From: Hoeflea_A sp039025395
GTDB lineage: Bacteria > Pseudomonadota > Alphaproteobacteria > Rhizobiales > Rhizobiaceae
Direction: 5' to 3'
Assembly (NCBI GenBank): GCA_039025395.1
Contig: JBCCOK010000029.1
Location: 4,034 to 68,033, forward strand
DNA length: 64,000 nt
The first letter of the stretch is position 1. Each line of letters opens with the position of its first letter. Below, in pieces: positions 54,316-63,350 of the stretch. The notes beneath the pieces are model-generated. The model made no database searches. It was given only the letters and a program-made list of their open reading frames with translations, and was not told the origin of the DNA. The translations under genes were made by a program, and so were the position numbers.

Positions 54316-55859
54316 CACGCTGCGCCCTCGCTCACCGTATCCTCATCGAAAACAACCGGTTGGGCCTTGCCGAACATTGCAGAAAGCAGGTTCTCTTCGC
54401 TGATTTCACTCTGTTCAAGGCTGGCAAACAATCCACCTTCGAAGAAAACTTCCGCGCGGTCGGCAAAATTGAAGAACTCCTCGATCTCGCTCGACAGATA
54501 GATGACGGCCCCGCCGTTCGACGCAAACCGTCTGAGGTGGGCGTAAAGATCCTGTTTGGTGCCTATATCGACGCCGCGTGCAGGGTCATTCAGAATGATG
54601 ACCTTCGGCGAGGCAGCAAATGCTCGCGCAATCAGGACTTTTTGCTGGTTGCCGCCTGAAAGTGTTGTGATCCGGTCAGACTTGCTGGCGTATTTGATCG
54701 ACAGGCGCTCTTCCTCCGAGCGGAACAATTCGTTCAGGCCTTTTCGGTCGATCCAGCCGCGCCGCGAATAGCGGCCGTAGAGAGCAATGGCAAAATTCTC
54801 GATGATCGAAAGGTTTGGGAAAATGCCCTCTTTCTTTCGGTCGCCGGATACATAGGTGATTCCGGCCCCGTCCGCCGCCGCCAGGCTGTCGATTGTATGG
54901 CTGTCCGTCGAGCCCTGCCAGACCTGAACACTGCCTTCTTTCGGTCTGCGTATACCCGCAAGGATGCTGACGAAGCGGTCGTGACCGGCGCCGTCCAATC
55001 CGGCTACTCCAACGATTTCACCCGGGTAAAGCTTGAAATCGATGGGGTCAGAGTGGTCGCTCAGGCGCACACCGCAAGCTTCAAGCGCCGGTTTTTGCTC
55101 GATTGATATGACATTCTTTTCCCGTTTTGCGGTGGCAAGATGCCGCGAGTCAGCCGACATCAGGCGCAACAGGTTCTCTTCCGTGATGTCGGCCTTTTCA
55201 AGCCGTCCGACCGTCTCGCCGTCGCGCAAAACCGTGGCGCTGTCTGTTATCTTGACCAGTTCGGCGATCCGATGGGTCACGAGCATGACGCAGGAGCCGG
55301 CCTCCTTCAGGCTAAGCATCTCCTTGTGCAGCCGATTGGTCGCATCGAGATCAAGGGCGGCAGAGCTTTCATCAAAGATCAGCAGCCGCGGCTTTTGAAG
55401 GATCGCCCGGGCAATCACAATCCACTGCTTGATGTTGAGCGGAAGCGCGGCAACCGGTGTGTCGGGCTCGATATCGGTCAGCGCAAGCCGTTTCAGCGTT
55501 TCTCTGGCAAGCGATTTCTTCTCCGCCGTTGTCATGCTCCGGCGCCAAAAGCTGTCGCTGCCCGCGAACACGTTCTCCCAGACCGAAAGGTCTTCTGCGA
55601 CCATGATCTCCTGATAGATGGTTGAAATGCCGGCGGCGATGGCTTCCGCCGGTTCCGTCGGACAATGGCCCATGATGTCGATGGAGCCCGAGTCGGGGAG
55701 AACGACGCCGGAAATGACCTTCGCCAGCGTACTCTTGCCGCTTCCGTTTTCGCCGACGATCGCGTGTATCTCTCCCATCTCGGCATGCAAGGAGGCACCG
55801 GCGAGCGCATGTGTCTCTCCGAATGCCTTCTTGATGTTCTCAAGAGAAATCGCGGGCAT
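54315..55859 (-). CDS. Sugar ABC transporter ATP-binding protein (RbsA-like, two NBDs)
   Basis: A 514-aa protein with two fused nucleotide-binding domains. The first has Walker A GENGSGKSTL (near 37) and Walker B LLIFDESSAALD (near 160). In the second, Walker A is degenerate (GLDGAGHDRF), while the signature LSGGNQQKVLIARA is intact, as is usual for RbsA/MglA proteins, where one site is weak. ATG 55859 follows the binding-protein gene by 72 bases containing a stem-loop. It powers uptake with the two permeases downstream. Confidence 0.93.
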   Translation of the reverse strand: MPAISLENIKKAFGETHALAGASLHAEMGEIHAIVGENGSGKSTLAKVISGVVLPDSGSIDIMGHCPTEPAEAIAAGISTIYQEIMVAEDLSVWENVFAGSDSFWRRSMTTAEKKSLARETLKRLALTDIEPDTPVAALPLNIKQWIVIARAILQKPRLLIFDESSAALDLDATNRLHKEMLSLKEAGSCVMLVTHRIAELVKITDSATVLRDGETVGRLEKADITEENLLRLMSADSRHLATAKREKNVISIEQKPALEACGVRLSDHSDPIDFKLYPGEIVGVAGLDGAGHDRFVSILAGIRRPKEGSVQVWQGSTDSHTIDSLAAADGAGITYVSGDRKKEGIFPNLSIIENFAIALYGRYSRRGWIDRKGLNELFRSEEERLSIKYASKSDRITTLSGGNQQKVLIARAFAASPKVIILNDPARGVDIGTKQDLYAHLRRFASNGGAVIYLSSEIEEFFNFADRAEVFFEGGLFASLEQSEISEENLLSAMFGKAQPVVFDEDTVSEGAA

Positions 55860-55894
55860 CTGTGTGCTCCAACGTCCTATGCGGGATGGATCAA

Positions 55895-55920
55895 CGCCCC
55901 CGTCCCATAGAACGGAGGCG
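55895..55920 (-). terminator. Intra-operon stem-loop after the binding-protein gene
   Basis: A 9-base stem (CGCCTCCGT with ACGGGGGCG, one G-U pair) and 8-base loop in the RNA, 11 bases past the stop of the ABC binding-protein gene and before the ATPase gene. No T-run follows. As with the stem-loop after tctC, it probably protects or partly terminates, raising the level of binding protein over the other subunits. Confidence 0.5.
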
Positions 55921-55931
55921 CTGCCGGGAGA

Positions 55932-57101
55932 TCAGTTGCTGGCCGATTCCCACTCAAGTGGGTCGCTTGGCCGCAGGAAGTATCCAGCCGCTTTGTCGTT
56001 GGGGAACCAAACGTCGATCCCGGGCTGAATGTAGGCCGTTGAGTCGATCGAGCAATCAGCCGGCAGGCTGGCAGTGTACTCGTCAGCCTCGACCCGATAG
56101 ACGCCGCGCAATATCGACTGAACCTTCGGGCCCTGGTTCTGAAGCGTTCTTACGACCGAGTTGAAGCCCAGTTCCATTTCGTCGCCGGGAGGCCAGATCT
56201 GGAATGCATGGCTGATCCAGTCCGGGTTCTGTTTCAGATAGCAGGCCGCACCGGCAGAACCAGCCAGTGAGATCGGCATGACGTCACGACCGGATTGCAG
56301 GACGGCTTTCAAAACGCCGGTCTCCTGTGATCCCTGAGCAATGATGCCGTCGATTTGAGTCGGGTTGGTAGCGAGGAACTTCTGGACCTCCGTCTGCGCC
56401 ACCTGATCAGTCCAGTTGCCCCAGACCTGACCGACGAGATTGGCATTCGGAAACTCTTCCAGGGCCCGCTTAGCGCCCGTGTCAAAGCTCTCCGATGAAG
56501 CAGCTCCGGCAATGCCTGAGACGAGCAGGAAATTCCCCTCGCCGCCGACTTCCTCAATCATCGCCTTGGCAATTTCATACCCGCCGAGCGTGTAGTTGGA
56601 CGATGCGTTGAGAGCCTTGTCCGACGTCAGATATCCAGAGTAGGAGAAAACCACGACCCCGTTGTTGTAGGCGTATTCCACCGCCTTGTTCAAAGCCACC
56701 GGGTTGGAACAGCACACGATGATCGCGTCAACGCCCTGGTCAACCAACTGGCGCATTTGCTGGATCTGTCGGGAATCGTTGAGGTCCGATTGCGTAACGA
56801 TAATATCGTCTACGAGGCCAGCTTCTTTATAGACGGGAAGCAGTTCCTCGGTCAGGCGTTTCAAACCTTCCGCGCGCCAGGTGTTGCCAGCATAAGAACT
56901 CGCATAGCCGATCGTCCATGGCGGTCCGGAACGCGGGGTCCAGTCCCGATAAGCAGATGCATCAGTCGGCTGACCGTCATCAACACCCTCATAGGCGGCA
57001 GCGAGTTCAGGCGGCAATTCGCTCATCCCTTCCGCATAGACGGCGCTCGTAAGCGCCAGTGCGGACGCCAGACTTAGCGAAGTAATCAATCCTCTCCGCA
57101 T
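55932..57101 (-). CDS. Sugar ABC transporter substrate-binding protein
   Basis: A 389-aa periplasmic protein with a Sec signal (residues 1-23, VYAEGM) and a class I periplasmic-binding fold: WTIGYASSYAGNTWRAEGL near residue 58, QLVDQGVDAIIVC near 116-130 and later IDGIIAQGSQETGVLKA. It lies first in the operon, which continues with an ATPase, two permeases, an ALDH, a fumarase-like enzyme and CitF. Ligands of relatives include ribose, rhamnose, erythritol, inositol and autoinducer-2, but nothing in the sequence decides. The upstream 860-base spacer probably holds the operon promoter. Confidence 0.9.
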   Translation of the reverse strand: MRRGLITSLSLASALALTSAVYAEGMSELPPELAAAYEGVDDGQPTDASAYRDWTPRSGPPWTIGYASSYAGNTWRAEGLKRLTEELLPVYKEAGLVDDIIVTQSDLNDSRQIQQMRQLVDQGVDAIIVCCSNPVALNKAVEYAYNNGVVVFSYSGYLTSDKALNASSNYTLGGYEIAKAMIEEVGGEGNFLLVSGIAGAASSESFDTGAKRALEEFPNANLVGQVWGNWTDQVAQTEVQKFLATNPTQIDGIIAQGSQETGVLKAVLQSGRDVMPISLAGSAGAACYLKQNPDWISHAFQIWPPGDEMELGFNSVVRTLQNQGPKVQSILRGVYRVEADEYTASLPADCSIDSTAYIQPGIDVWFPNDKAAGYFLRPSDPLEWESASN

Positions 57102-57965
57102 ACTTTCCTCCCAGTTTTATGAAAAAGCGGATTCGCCATTTTGGCTGTTTCCTGATGATCAAAAGTCTATGTGAAGGCACCGAATACGGAATACGGCTGA
57201 GCTGTATGGGAGATATAGAGAATGGCTATAGCGTATGAATTCGACTGCCAATCCGGGATGGACCGCAACACTTAAGTGGTACCCGAAGGGCAGCACCCGG
57301 CCGGTGCAAGGGCCTGAATCGCGAAGCGATGCAGAACTCAGCCGATCACGTCAGGCGGTTCGTTGGCCGCAGCGTTAGCGATCTCTGCGAGGGTTCTGAT
57401 TGACATGGCATTGGACAACTCAAGCCATTCACCTGAGGAACTCGGTCCCGCCTTGTAAGGGATCAATGGACAACGCAGTCGGTCGAACGGCTTGCCATCT
57501 GTCAGCAAACACGATCTGGATGATCCTCAGGAATGGTCAGGAAGTGTCCGGACAGATCCTGATCACATCGGCGCTCATCTCTTTGCGGTTCTCCAGTGGG
57601 GACGGCTCTGCATAAGGCATACACCGTCCTACAGGTTACGAAATGAGTCGCGAAGAGTGCGCGGAAAGCTTGTGACGCCACGGATGAAAGGCTTGAAGTT
57701 ATCACACGCCTTTTGCGAGGCGGGAAAGTCTCAACGTATTGGCCGTAATGCACATTATGGCCGGATGAGACGGTGGCGACGCGTCAACAGCAACCCCGCA
57801 GTCGCGGTCGTTCGATCTGTTGCATGAGGGCATCGGCACTCAACTTATCCCGCAATATATACAATTATAGGTTGACATTTTCTTGATCCTCGCCCACTCG
57901 ATGGTAGGCATCGTCAGCCGGACATCTGGAGATGTTGGGGAAAAAAATCGCATGGTGTACGGCAG
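57102..57965. other. 864-base spacer with no supported gene
   Basis: This stretch separates the leftward ABC-catabolic operon from the rightward capsule genes. Only short, overlapping open frames without ribosome sites, conserved motifs or family resemblance occur on either strand. A TTGACA hexamer at about 57873 lies 90 bases upstream of the capsule export gene, but no good -10 match follows at the normal spacing. It probably carries both promoters and may hold gene remnants or a small RNA that I cannot recognise. Confidence 0.5.
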
Positions 57966-59213
57966 GTGGCAACCCGCAAAATGAGGGGCATGTTCGGCAT
58001 GGGAAGCAGATCAGCGCCAAAGCAGAATCAATCCCGAATGAACGCAATGTTGCCGCCAATATTCGTCTGCATGTTGGCAATTTCGCTGTTGAACGGGTGC
58101 AGCACCGTTGCTTCAAACGGGCCGCTAGCCCGCGCGATTATCCAAGCCTCCGACAATAAAGGGCGTGCGGCTACGGTTGAGTACGATTACGTGTTCGACG
58201 TCATCGAGGTTGACGCAATCATCGCAGAGCAGGTCTCCCAGTATCGCCCCATGACCTTAAAGCGCGCCTTTGGAGTGGGCAACGGAACGATCAGTCCTAG
58301 AATTGGTGTCGGCGACAGACTCGAGATCACTATATTTGAAGCCGGTCCGGACGGATTGTTCTCTACACAGGAGGCAAAATCGACAACCATAAGCGTTGTC
58401 GTCCAACCGAATGGCAATGCGTCGATTCCCTATATCGGATCCTTTCAGTTCGCAGGAAACACGCTTGAGGCTGCACGGCGCGCCATCGCGGAAAAGCTGA
58501 GTGACCGTGCTGTCGAGCCGGATGTTGTTATCAATCTTTCTGGAAACGAGTCTCGCACTGTGACTGTAAATGGCTCGGTTGGAAACCCGTCCATCGTCGA
58601 ACTAGGTGTTTCACCCAAAAGGATACTAGACGTGGTCGCAATGGCCGGCGGTCCGACCAGTGAACCCTTTGAAACCTTCGTAACGCTGACCCGTGGCGGC
58701 AGGACCGGAACAACGCTTCTGCAGAATCTTGTAGCGGTGCCGAAGGAAAACATACATGCTCATCCGGGCGATACGCTCTTCCTTTCCAGGGATCCGCAGA
58801 CATTCTCGGTTTTGGGCTCAACGGGAGCCTCAGCCAAAATTCCTTTCGAAGCAGAGAGTGTCAATCTGGTTGAAGCAATCGCTCTTGCCAGCGGTGCGGA
58901 TGTCGCTGCGGCTGATCCGAAGGGACTTTTCGTTTTTCGCTTCGAAGATCTTTCGGTACTGCGATCCGTGCTAGGAACAGGCCGGGTGGATGAATTGCTT
59001 GCAAAGGGCATTCAGCCAAACCGCAACGATCTTTATCCCGTCGTCTACCGCGTTGATATCAACGAGCCGGCCAATTACCTCGTTGGACAAACTTTCAAAC
59101 TGAGAAACAAGGACCTTGTCTACCTTGCCCGTCATCCGTCGACTGATTTCGAAAGGTTCTTGAGACTGATCGCCCAACCGGTTGGTATTGCGCGCGGCCT
59201 TCAAGACCTCTGA
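57966..59213 (+). CDS. Polysaccharide export outer-membrane lipoprotein (OPX/Wza-KpsD-like)
   Basis: A 415-aa OPX-family protein. A hydrophobic segment ends in a lipobox-like LLNGC (near residue 45 from this start), so the mature protein is probably lipidated and outer-membrane-linked. The polysaccharide-export domain follows (GVGDRLEITIFEAGPDG...SIPYIGSFQFAGNTLEAARRAI split over residues 115-180), then SLBB-type domains (TVNGSVGNPSIVELG and FSVLGSTGASAKIPF). It would form the outer-membrane channel for capsule. The start is uncertain: GTG 57966, ATG 57990, ATG 57999 and ATG 58038 are in frame; a start near 57999 gives the shortest sensible signal. It is followed 38 bases later by kpsC. Confidence 0.88.
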   Translation: MATRKMRGMFGMGSRSAPKQNQSRMNAMLPPIFVCMLAISLLNGCSTVASNGPLARAIIQASDNKGRAATVEYDYVFDVIEVDAIIAEQVSQYRPMTLKRAFGVGNGTISPRIGVGDRLEITIFEAGPDGLFSTQEAKSTTISVVVQPNGNASIPYIGSFQFAGNTLEAARRAIAEKLSDRAVEPDVVINLSGNESRTVTVNGSVGNPSIVELGVSPKRILDVVAMAGGPTSEPFETFVTLTRGGRTGTTLLQNLVAVPKENIHAHPGDTLFLSRDPQTFSVLGSTGASAKIPFEAESVNLVEAIALASGADVAAADPKGLFVFRFEDLSVLRSVLGTGRVDELLAKGIQPNRNDLYPVVYRVDINEPANYLVGQTFKLRNKDLVYLARHPSTDFERFLRLIAQPVGIARGLQDL

Positions 59214-59251
59214 CAAGCGAACAATGATGCGTCGAAACGCAGAGGGGCACC

Positions 59252-61303
59252 GTGGCGCGTAACGGGAAGCGTTCGGAGCCGGAACTCCGAAGAGTTGCAA
59301 CCACATCGTTTGGGCTTGCAGGCCAGCGACGCGATATCCAAGCGCTGTTGGATTGTGGAACAGTTTTTCGACCCTTCGGCGGCAGGAATGTTGATGCCTA
59401 TGTCGGCTGGGGATTGCGGCCGTCAGGAAGGCGCGCCCGGCGCCTGGCGCAAAGACAGCGTTGCGCTGCAATCGCTTTTGAGGACGGATTTTTAAAGGGA
59501 TACTTGCCGGGACTTCGCGAACCTTGCCACTCCTATGTCGTCGACCGGTCAGGTATCTATTTCGATACAGCGCATCCAAATGACCTCGAAACGATATTAT
59601 CAGACGCGAATTATGCAATAGACGAGTTGGACGATGGCCGCCGCCTTATGGATTGGCTTCGCTCCGAACGGCTAACCAAGTACAGCGGTTTGGAATGCTT
59701 AGGCCTGGTGAAAGCCGGTGTTCCGGCCGGCAAGCCGTTTGTGGTGGTCGTTGATCAGATTGCGCATGACGCGTCCATCGGTGGGTCGGGAGCCGAACGG
59801 TCTGCATTCAGGGAGATGCTGAAAGCAGCGGCCGACAATCATCCCGGGGCCAACATCATCGTGCGCAGTCATCCGTTGGCTCGAAACAAAAGTCCGGCCA
59901 TCGCTGCGGCAACAGCATTGCAACTGGACATCATCGTTCCTCGTCCCATGAACCCGTGGCCTTTGATTGAGGAGGCTGACGCCGTTTACACGATTTCCAG
60001 CTTGCTCGGTTTTGAAGCGCTGATAGCCCGCAAGCCGGTTCATGCATTTGGACACAGCTTCTATGCGTGTCGTGGTTTAACAAACGATCACTTTCGCCAT
60101 GCATGTCAAAAAGAGTATCGATCGCTTGCACATGTGTTCCTCGCAGCCTATCGGGACTACGCACGCTATCTCGATTTACACACGCGGCGGCCATGCACGT
60201 TTGAGCAGGCGATCGAACAGATGATCTGCGTTCGCAACCAGCGCCAGCGTCATCGCAGAAAGATTCAGACGCTGCGCTTCTCACCATGGAAAAGGCGCGC
60301 AACCGAGGCCCTGCTGATTGGCGCAAAAGGGCGCCCGAAGCACTCTCTCACAGTCGCATCAGTCCTGCCATCAAAGAAGCGAGAGGAAAACACACTGGCC
60401 GTTTGGGGCATGCCCGACGGAAAGCTTGGCGATGCAGCCGACTTAATGATTGAGGACGGGTTTGTGCGATCCAGTGGACTGGGTGCCGAGCTCAGTTACC
60501 CCTGTTCACTGACGATCGACACCCTAAGACCCTACTATGATGGGCGTGGCCCCAGCGATCTGGAAAAATTGCTTGCCGAAACGGACTTTGATCGCCGCAT
60601 GCTCGACCGATCGGCGAGGCTTCGCAAAAAGCTCGTCACGCTTGGTGTGACCAAATACAATGTCGGGACTGCGTTCTCGCCACCAAATGTTCCAGAAGAT
60701 GCGCTTCGCATTCTTGTACCCGGCCAAGTGGAAGCGGATGCTTCGATCCGCTTCGGTGCGCGCGAAATCCACACGAACGGATCTCTTGTCGAAGAGGTAC
60801 GCCGCCTTTTTCCGCGAGCGTTCATTGTCTACAAATTGCATCCAGACGCAGCAACCGGACTCCGATCGGCAGGAAGCGAGCCAACAGGCCAGAATTACAC
60901 CGCAAAAGACGGGCGTATTGAAGACTGGATCGGTTGGTGCAATCGTCTTGAAACGATGACATCACTGGCGGGATTCGAAGCGCTGTTAAGGGGTAAGCCA
61001 GTCGGTAGTCATGGCGCGCCATTCTATGCCGGCTGGGGTCTAACAGACGATCGGGTTGCCATAGATCGCCGAAGCCGCAAGTTGACCATCGACGAATTGG
61101 TCGCTGGTGCTCTCATCATGTATCCTTTGTATGTGCATCCAATCAGCCGGTTGCCATGTGAGATCGAGACGTTGGTTGACGCGCTTGCCGAGCAACGGCT
61201 CCTCGGGCGACGCAGGTCGCCGGACCTGATTTGGGAGTTGTCGATGTTGGCCAATCGCGTGGCAATCAGAATTCGTGACACATTGCGGGCGCGTCGACGG
61301 TGA
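59252..61303 (+). CDS. kpsC: KpsC-like capsule beta-Kdo glycosyltransferase, two tandem domains
   Basis: A 683-aa protein with the duplicated layout of KpsC, in which two retaining Kdo transferase domains build the poly-Kdo linker on phosphatidylglycerol. Each half has an EDGF phrase (IAFEDGFLKGYLPG near 75 and MIEDGFVRSSGLGAE near 400) followed by an Asp-Leu-Glu segment, then FEALIARKPVHAFG...FYACRGLTND (near 255) and FEALLRGKPVGSHG...FYAGWGLTDD (near 575). In the first copy GW is replaced by CR. The sugar is inferred from family. The start GTG 59252 is the first in the frame; the N-terminus before residue 15 is not conserved-looking. It is in the capsule operon with kpsS. Confidence 0.88.
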   Translation: MARNGKRSEPELRRVATTSFGLAGQRRDIQALLDCGTVFRPFGGRNVDAYVGWGLRPSGRRARRLAQRQRCAAIAFEDGFLKGYLPGLREPCHSYVVDRSGIYFDTAHPNDLETILSDANYAIDELDDGRRLMDWLRSERLTKYSGLECLGLVKAGVPAGKPFVVVVDQIAHDASIGGSGAERSAFREMLKAAADNHPGANIIVRSHPLARNKSPAIAAATALQLDIIVPRPMNPWPLIEEADAVYTISSLLGFEALIARKPVHAFGHSFYACRGLTNDHFRHACQKEYRSLAHVFLAAYRDYARYLDLHTRRPCTFEQAIEQMICVRNQRQRHRRKIQTLRFSPWKRRATEALLIGAKGRPKHSLTVASVLPSKKREENTLAVWGMPDGKLGDAADLMIEDGFVRSSGLGAELSYPCSLTIDTLRPYYDGRGPSDLEKLLAETDFDRRMLDRSARLRKKLVTLGVTKYNVGTAFSPPNVPEDALRILVPGQVEADASIRFGAREIHTNGSLVEEVRRLFPRAFIVYKLHPDAATGLRSAGSEPTGQNYTAKDGRIEDWIGWCNRLETMTSLAGFEALLRGKPVGSHGAPFYAGWGLTDDRVAIDRRSRKLTIDELVAGALIMYPLYVHPISRLPCEIETLVDALAEQRLLGRRRSPDLIWELSMLANRVAIRIRDTLRARRR

Positions 61304-61698
61304 CCGCTAAAGCGTTTCCGACGTTGCAAGATTGCGACTGACCTGAAAGAAGTTTGGAAAACGTGTTAACCGCTCACACGGTCTGAATCAAGTTTGAGAG
61401 GCTGGACGTTTAGCTGGTATTGCGTGGGTTTGGCATGGAGTCGGCATGGGGTTGCAGATCGATCCGCTTTTGGGCAGCGGTTTGAAGCCAGCCGCAGAGG
61501 ACAATAGCTGCGCGTCGAAAGCGCTCCCTCCAAAACAAGATAGACAGCGTTCAGTGATCTCGCCTTCACAAATTCCAGCTTTGCCAGACATAACACTCCT
61601 ATACACGTCTTAATAGATTGTTTGCAAAAGCACTCCCTTTTTGATAGCAAACCGTAGAAACTACTATAAGTTGATTTCATAGTTTGCTCTCGTATTAA
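61304..61698. other. 395-base AT-richer spacer between kpsC and kpsS
   Basis: No supported gene. It includes a possible 67-codon frame on the minus strand with an AGGAG site (61388-61591), which has poor codon bias, and an inverted repeat just upstream of kpsS. The spacing is unusual because kpsC and kpsS are often close together, so an internal promoter for kpsS is likely. Confidence 0.5.
61643..61691. repeat. Inverted repeat upstream of kpsS
   Basis: GATAGCAAAC (61643-61652) and GTTTGCTCTC (61682-61691) are reverse complements except at one base, with 29 bases between. The right arm ends 8 bases before the GTG start of kpsS. It could be a regulator site or a leader hairpin; a chance repeat cannot be excluded. 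Confidence 0.4.
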
Positions 61699-63063
61699 GT
61701 GTTGGGGATGTTGGGGAATTTGGTGAAGCATGACTTTAACGTCGTTGGCCTTCGCGGCGACCAATTTGGCAAAAAGTTAAAATCACAGAATGAGAAATTT
61801 AATGTCTTGCTTTTGCAGGGACCCGTCGGTCCGTTTTTCCGCAAACTTCAGTCGCATCTGAATTTACACGGACATGATGCATGGCGGGTGACGTTCAATG
61901 CCGGTGACCGCGTCTTTGCCGGACGCGACAAGCGCGTCCATTATTCAGGCAGACCCAATGATCTGGAAGCATGGTACAACGCACTGTTGGCGCGACACAG
62001 ATTTGACTGCGTTGTCCTGTTTGGTTGCGAAAGGCCCGTCCATCGTGTGGCCGTTCGCCTGGGTGAAAGGCTGGGAATACCGGTTGTTTCCCTCGAGGAG
62101 GGTTATGTCAGACCGGGCTACGTGACCGCCGAGACCGGCGGCAACAACTGGCGTTCTCCGCTTGCGGGCCGATTGCCGGAGACAGACTTGTTCGATCATC
62201 AGAAGCCGCGCGGTTCTGAAGCGCCATCGTCATTTGCAAAGATGGCGTGCTACGCCGCAGCCTACTTCGCCGCCTATACCTTGGCCTCGCACCCGCGGGA
62301 ACGCAGCCTCTTTCACAAACGCCGCCGTTCGGGGTTGACCGAAAGCTTTTACTGGTTTCGCAACTATTTCCGCAAGCAGCGGCGCCTTAGCCACAACTTT
62401 CGTGTCATCCAGCAATTACTCGAAACGTTTGACGGACGATTTTTTATCGTCCCTTTCCAGGTCAATGACGATAGCCAGTTGAACAGCGATGCCGCCCGGG
62501 GCTGGAACAACGAAACCATGGCTTTAAGTGTGATTGAATCATTCGCACGTGCCGCACCTCCCGATGCGCGGCTGGTTTTCAAGATACATCCCTTGGAGCG
62601 CGGTCATGCGGACCACTGGTCGTTGGTAAACAAAGCCGCCATTTTGCATAAGGTTATCGATCGCATCGACATTGTCGATTCCGGCTCCCTCGGCCTTTTG
62701 GTGCGACACTCCTCCGGAATGATCACCATCAACTCCTCATCCGGTCTTTCAGCAATTCACCACGGCAAGCCACTCGCTGTCCTGGGGAAAGCGCTGTATT
62801 CACATTCAACACTCGCGACACTTATTGAGAGCCCTTGCGAACTGGACTTGTTTTGGAGAGACGGAAAGGTCGCGCCCCCCGGCACGCGTCAAACCTACCT
62901 GGAGTGGATCCGCGCTGAATGCCTCCTGCCCGGTGACTTCTACCTCCCGGGCGAAATAGAGAGCAGCCTTGATGGCATAACCAGCAAGATCGTGGCGGTT
63001 GTCAAAGCTGCCCATTCCAACAGCGACAATTGGAAAAGATTGCCGATGAGGATTTCAGTCTAG
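61699..63063 (+). CDS. kpsS: KpsS-like capsule polysaccharide biosynthesis protein
   Basis: A 454-aa protein recognisable as KpsS by FNVLLLQGPVGPFFRKL near residue 32 (the family's usual start), LEEGYVRPGYVTAE near 132 and SSSGLSAIHHGKPL near 346. KpsS adds the first Kdo to lysophosphatidylglycerol in group 2 capsules; KpsC then extends it. The GTG 61699 start adds about 25 residues before the conserved block; ATG 61708 is an alternative. It would act at the inner membrane with KpsC. KpsM, KpsT and KpsE are not in the window. Confidence 0.9.
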   Translation: MLGMLGNLVKHDFNVVGLRGDQFGKKLKSQNEKFNVLLLQGPVGPFFRKLQSHLNLHGHDAWRVTFNAGDRVFAGRDKRVHYSGRPNDLEAWYNALLARHRFDCVVLFGCERPVHRVAVRLGERLGIPVVSLEEGYVRPGYVTAETGGNNWRSPLAGRLPETDLFDHQKPRGSEAPSSFAKMACYAAAYFAAYTLASHPRERSLFHKRRRSGLTESFYWFRNYFRKQRRLSHNFRVIQQLLETFDGRFFIVPFQVNDDSQLNSDAARGWNNETMALSVIESFARAAPPDARLVFKIHPLERGHADHWSLVNKAAILHKVIDRIDIVDSGSLGLLVRHSSGMITINSSSGLSAIHHGKPLAVLGKALYSHSTLATLIESPCELDLFWRDGKVAPPGTRQTYLEWIRAECLLPGDFYLPGEIESSLDGITSKIVAVVKAAHSNSDNWKRLPMRISV

Positions 63064-63350
63064 GCTGCAACGAGCTCGCAACACGCTATGCGTAGCTTTT
63101 TTTGGGCTCAAAACCCTTTTGGTAGAAGCTCTGTCAGAAAGAAGCTTGGTATTTCGGCAATACACACGGTTCTTGTGGCGCCACCGATCGCTGGCGGACA
63201 AATGGCGTTTGCCTTCTCTTCAGGATTGCTTTCTTAGAGAAATTGGCCTGCTTTTACCTGTGAAGTAGACGAAAATTTCACTGTCTGGGAACCGGTTTTT
63301 GTCGAGCCCGCGAAGACGATCAAACGCGGACACGCACGCTCTAAATCCGA
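63064..63350. other. 287-base convergent spacer after kpsS
   Basis: Between the convergent kpsS and the glycosyltransferase fragment I find no supported gene and no clear terminator hairpin with a T-run. A short minus-strand frame (63220-63420) runs into the glycosyltransferase in another frame and looks non-coding. Confidence 0.45.

Noticed and set aside
57400..57827. Short + strand frames in the spacer before the OPX gene
   Set aside because: They lack ribosome sites and conserved motifs, and overlap in several frames.
57872..57965. TTGACA hexamer as a promoter for the capsule genes
   Set aside because: No acceptable -10 hexamer is seen at 16-18 bases, so I do not call a promoter.
61388..61591. 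67-codon minus-strand frame with AGGAG before ATG, Cys-rich
   Set aside because: Third-base composition is unlike neighbouring genes, the ribosome-site spacing is short and there is no family resemblance; kept only as a note in the spacer entry.
57930..61700. JUMPstart/ops element typical of enterobacterial capsule loci
   Set aside because: The GGCGGTAG core was not found upstream of the OPX, kpsC or kpsS genes.
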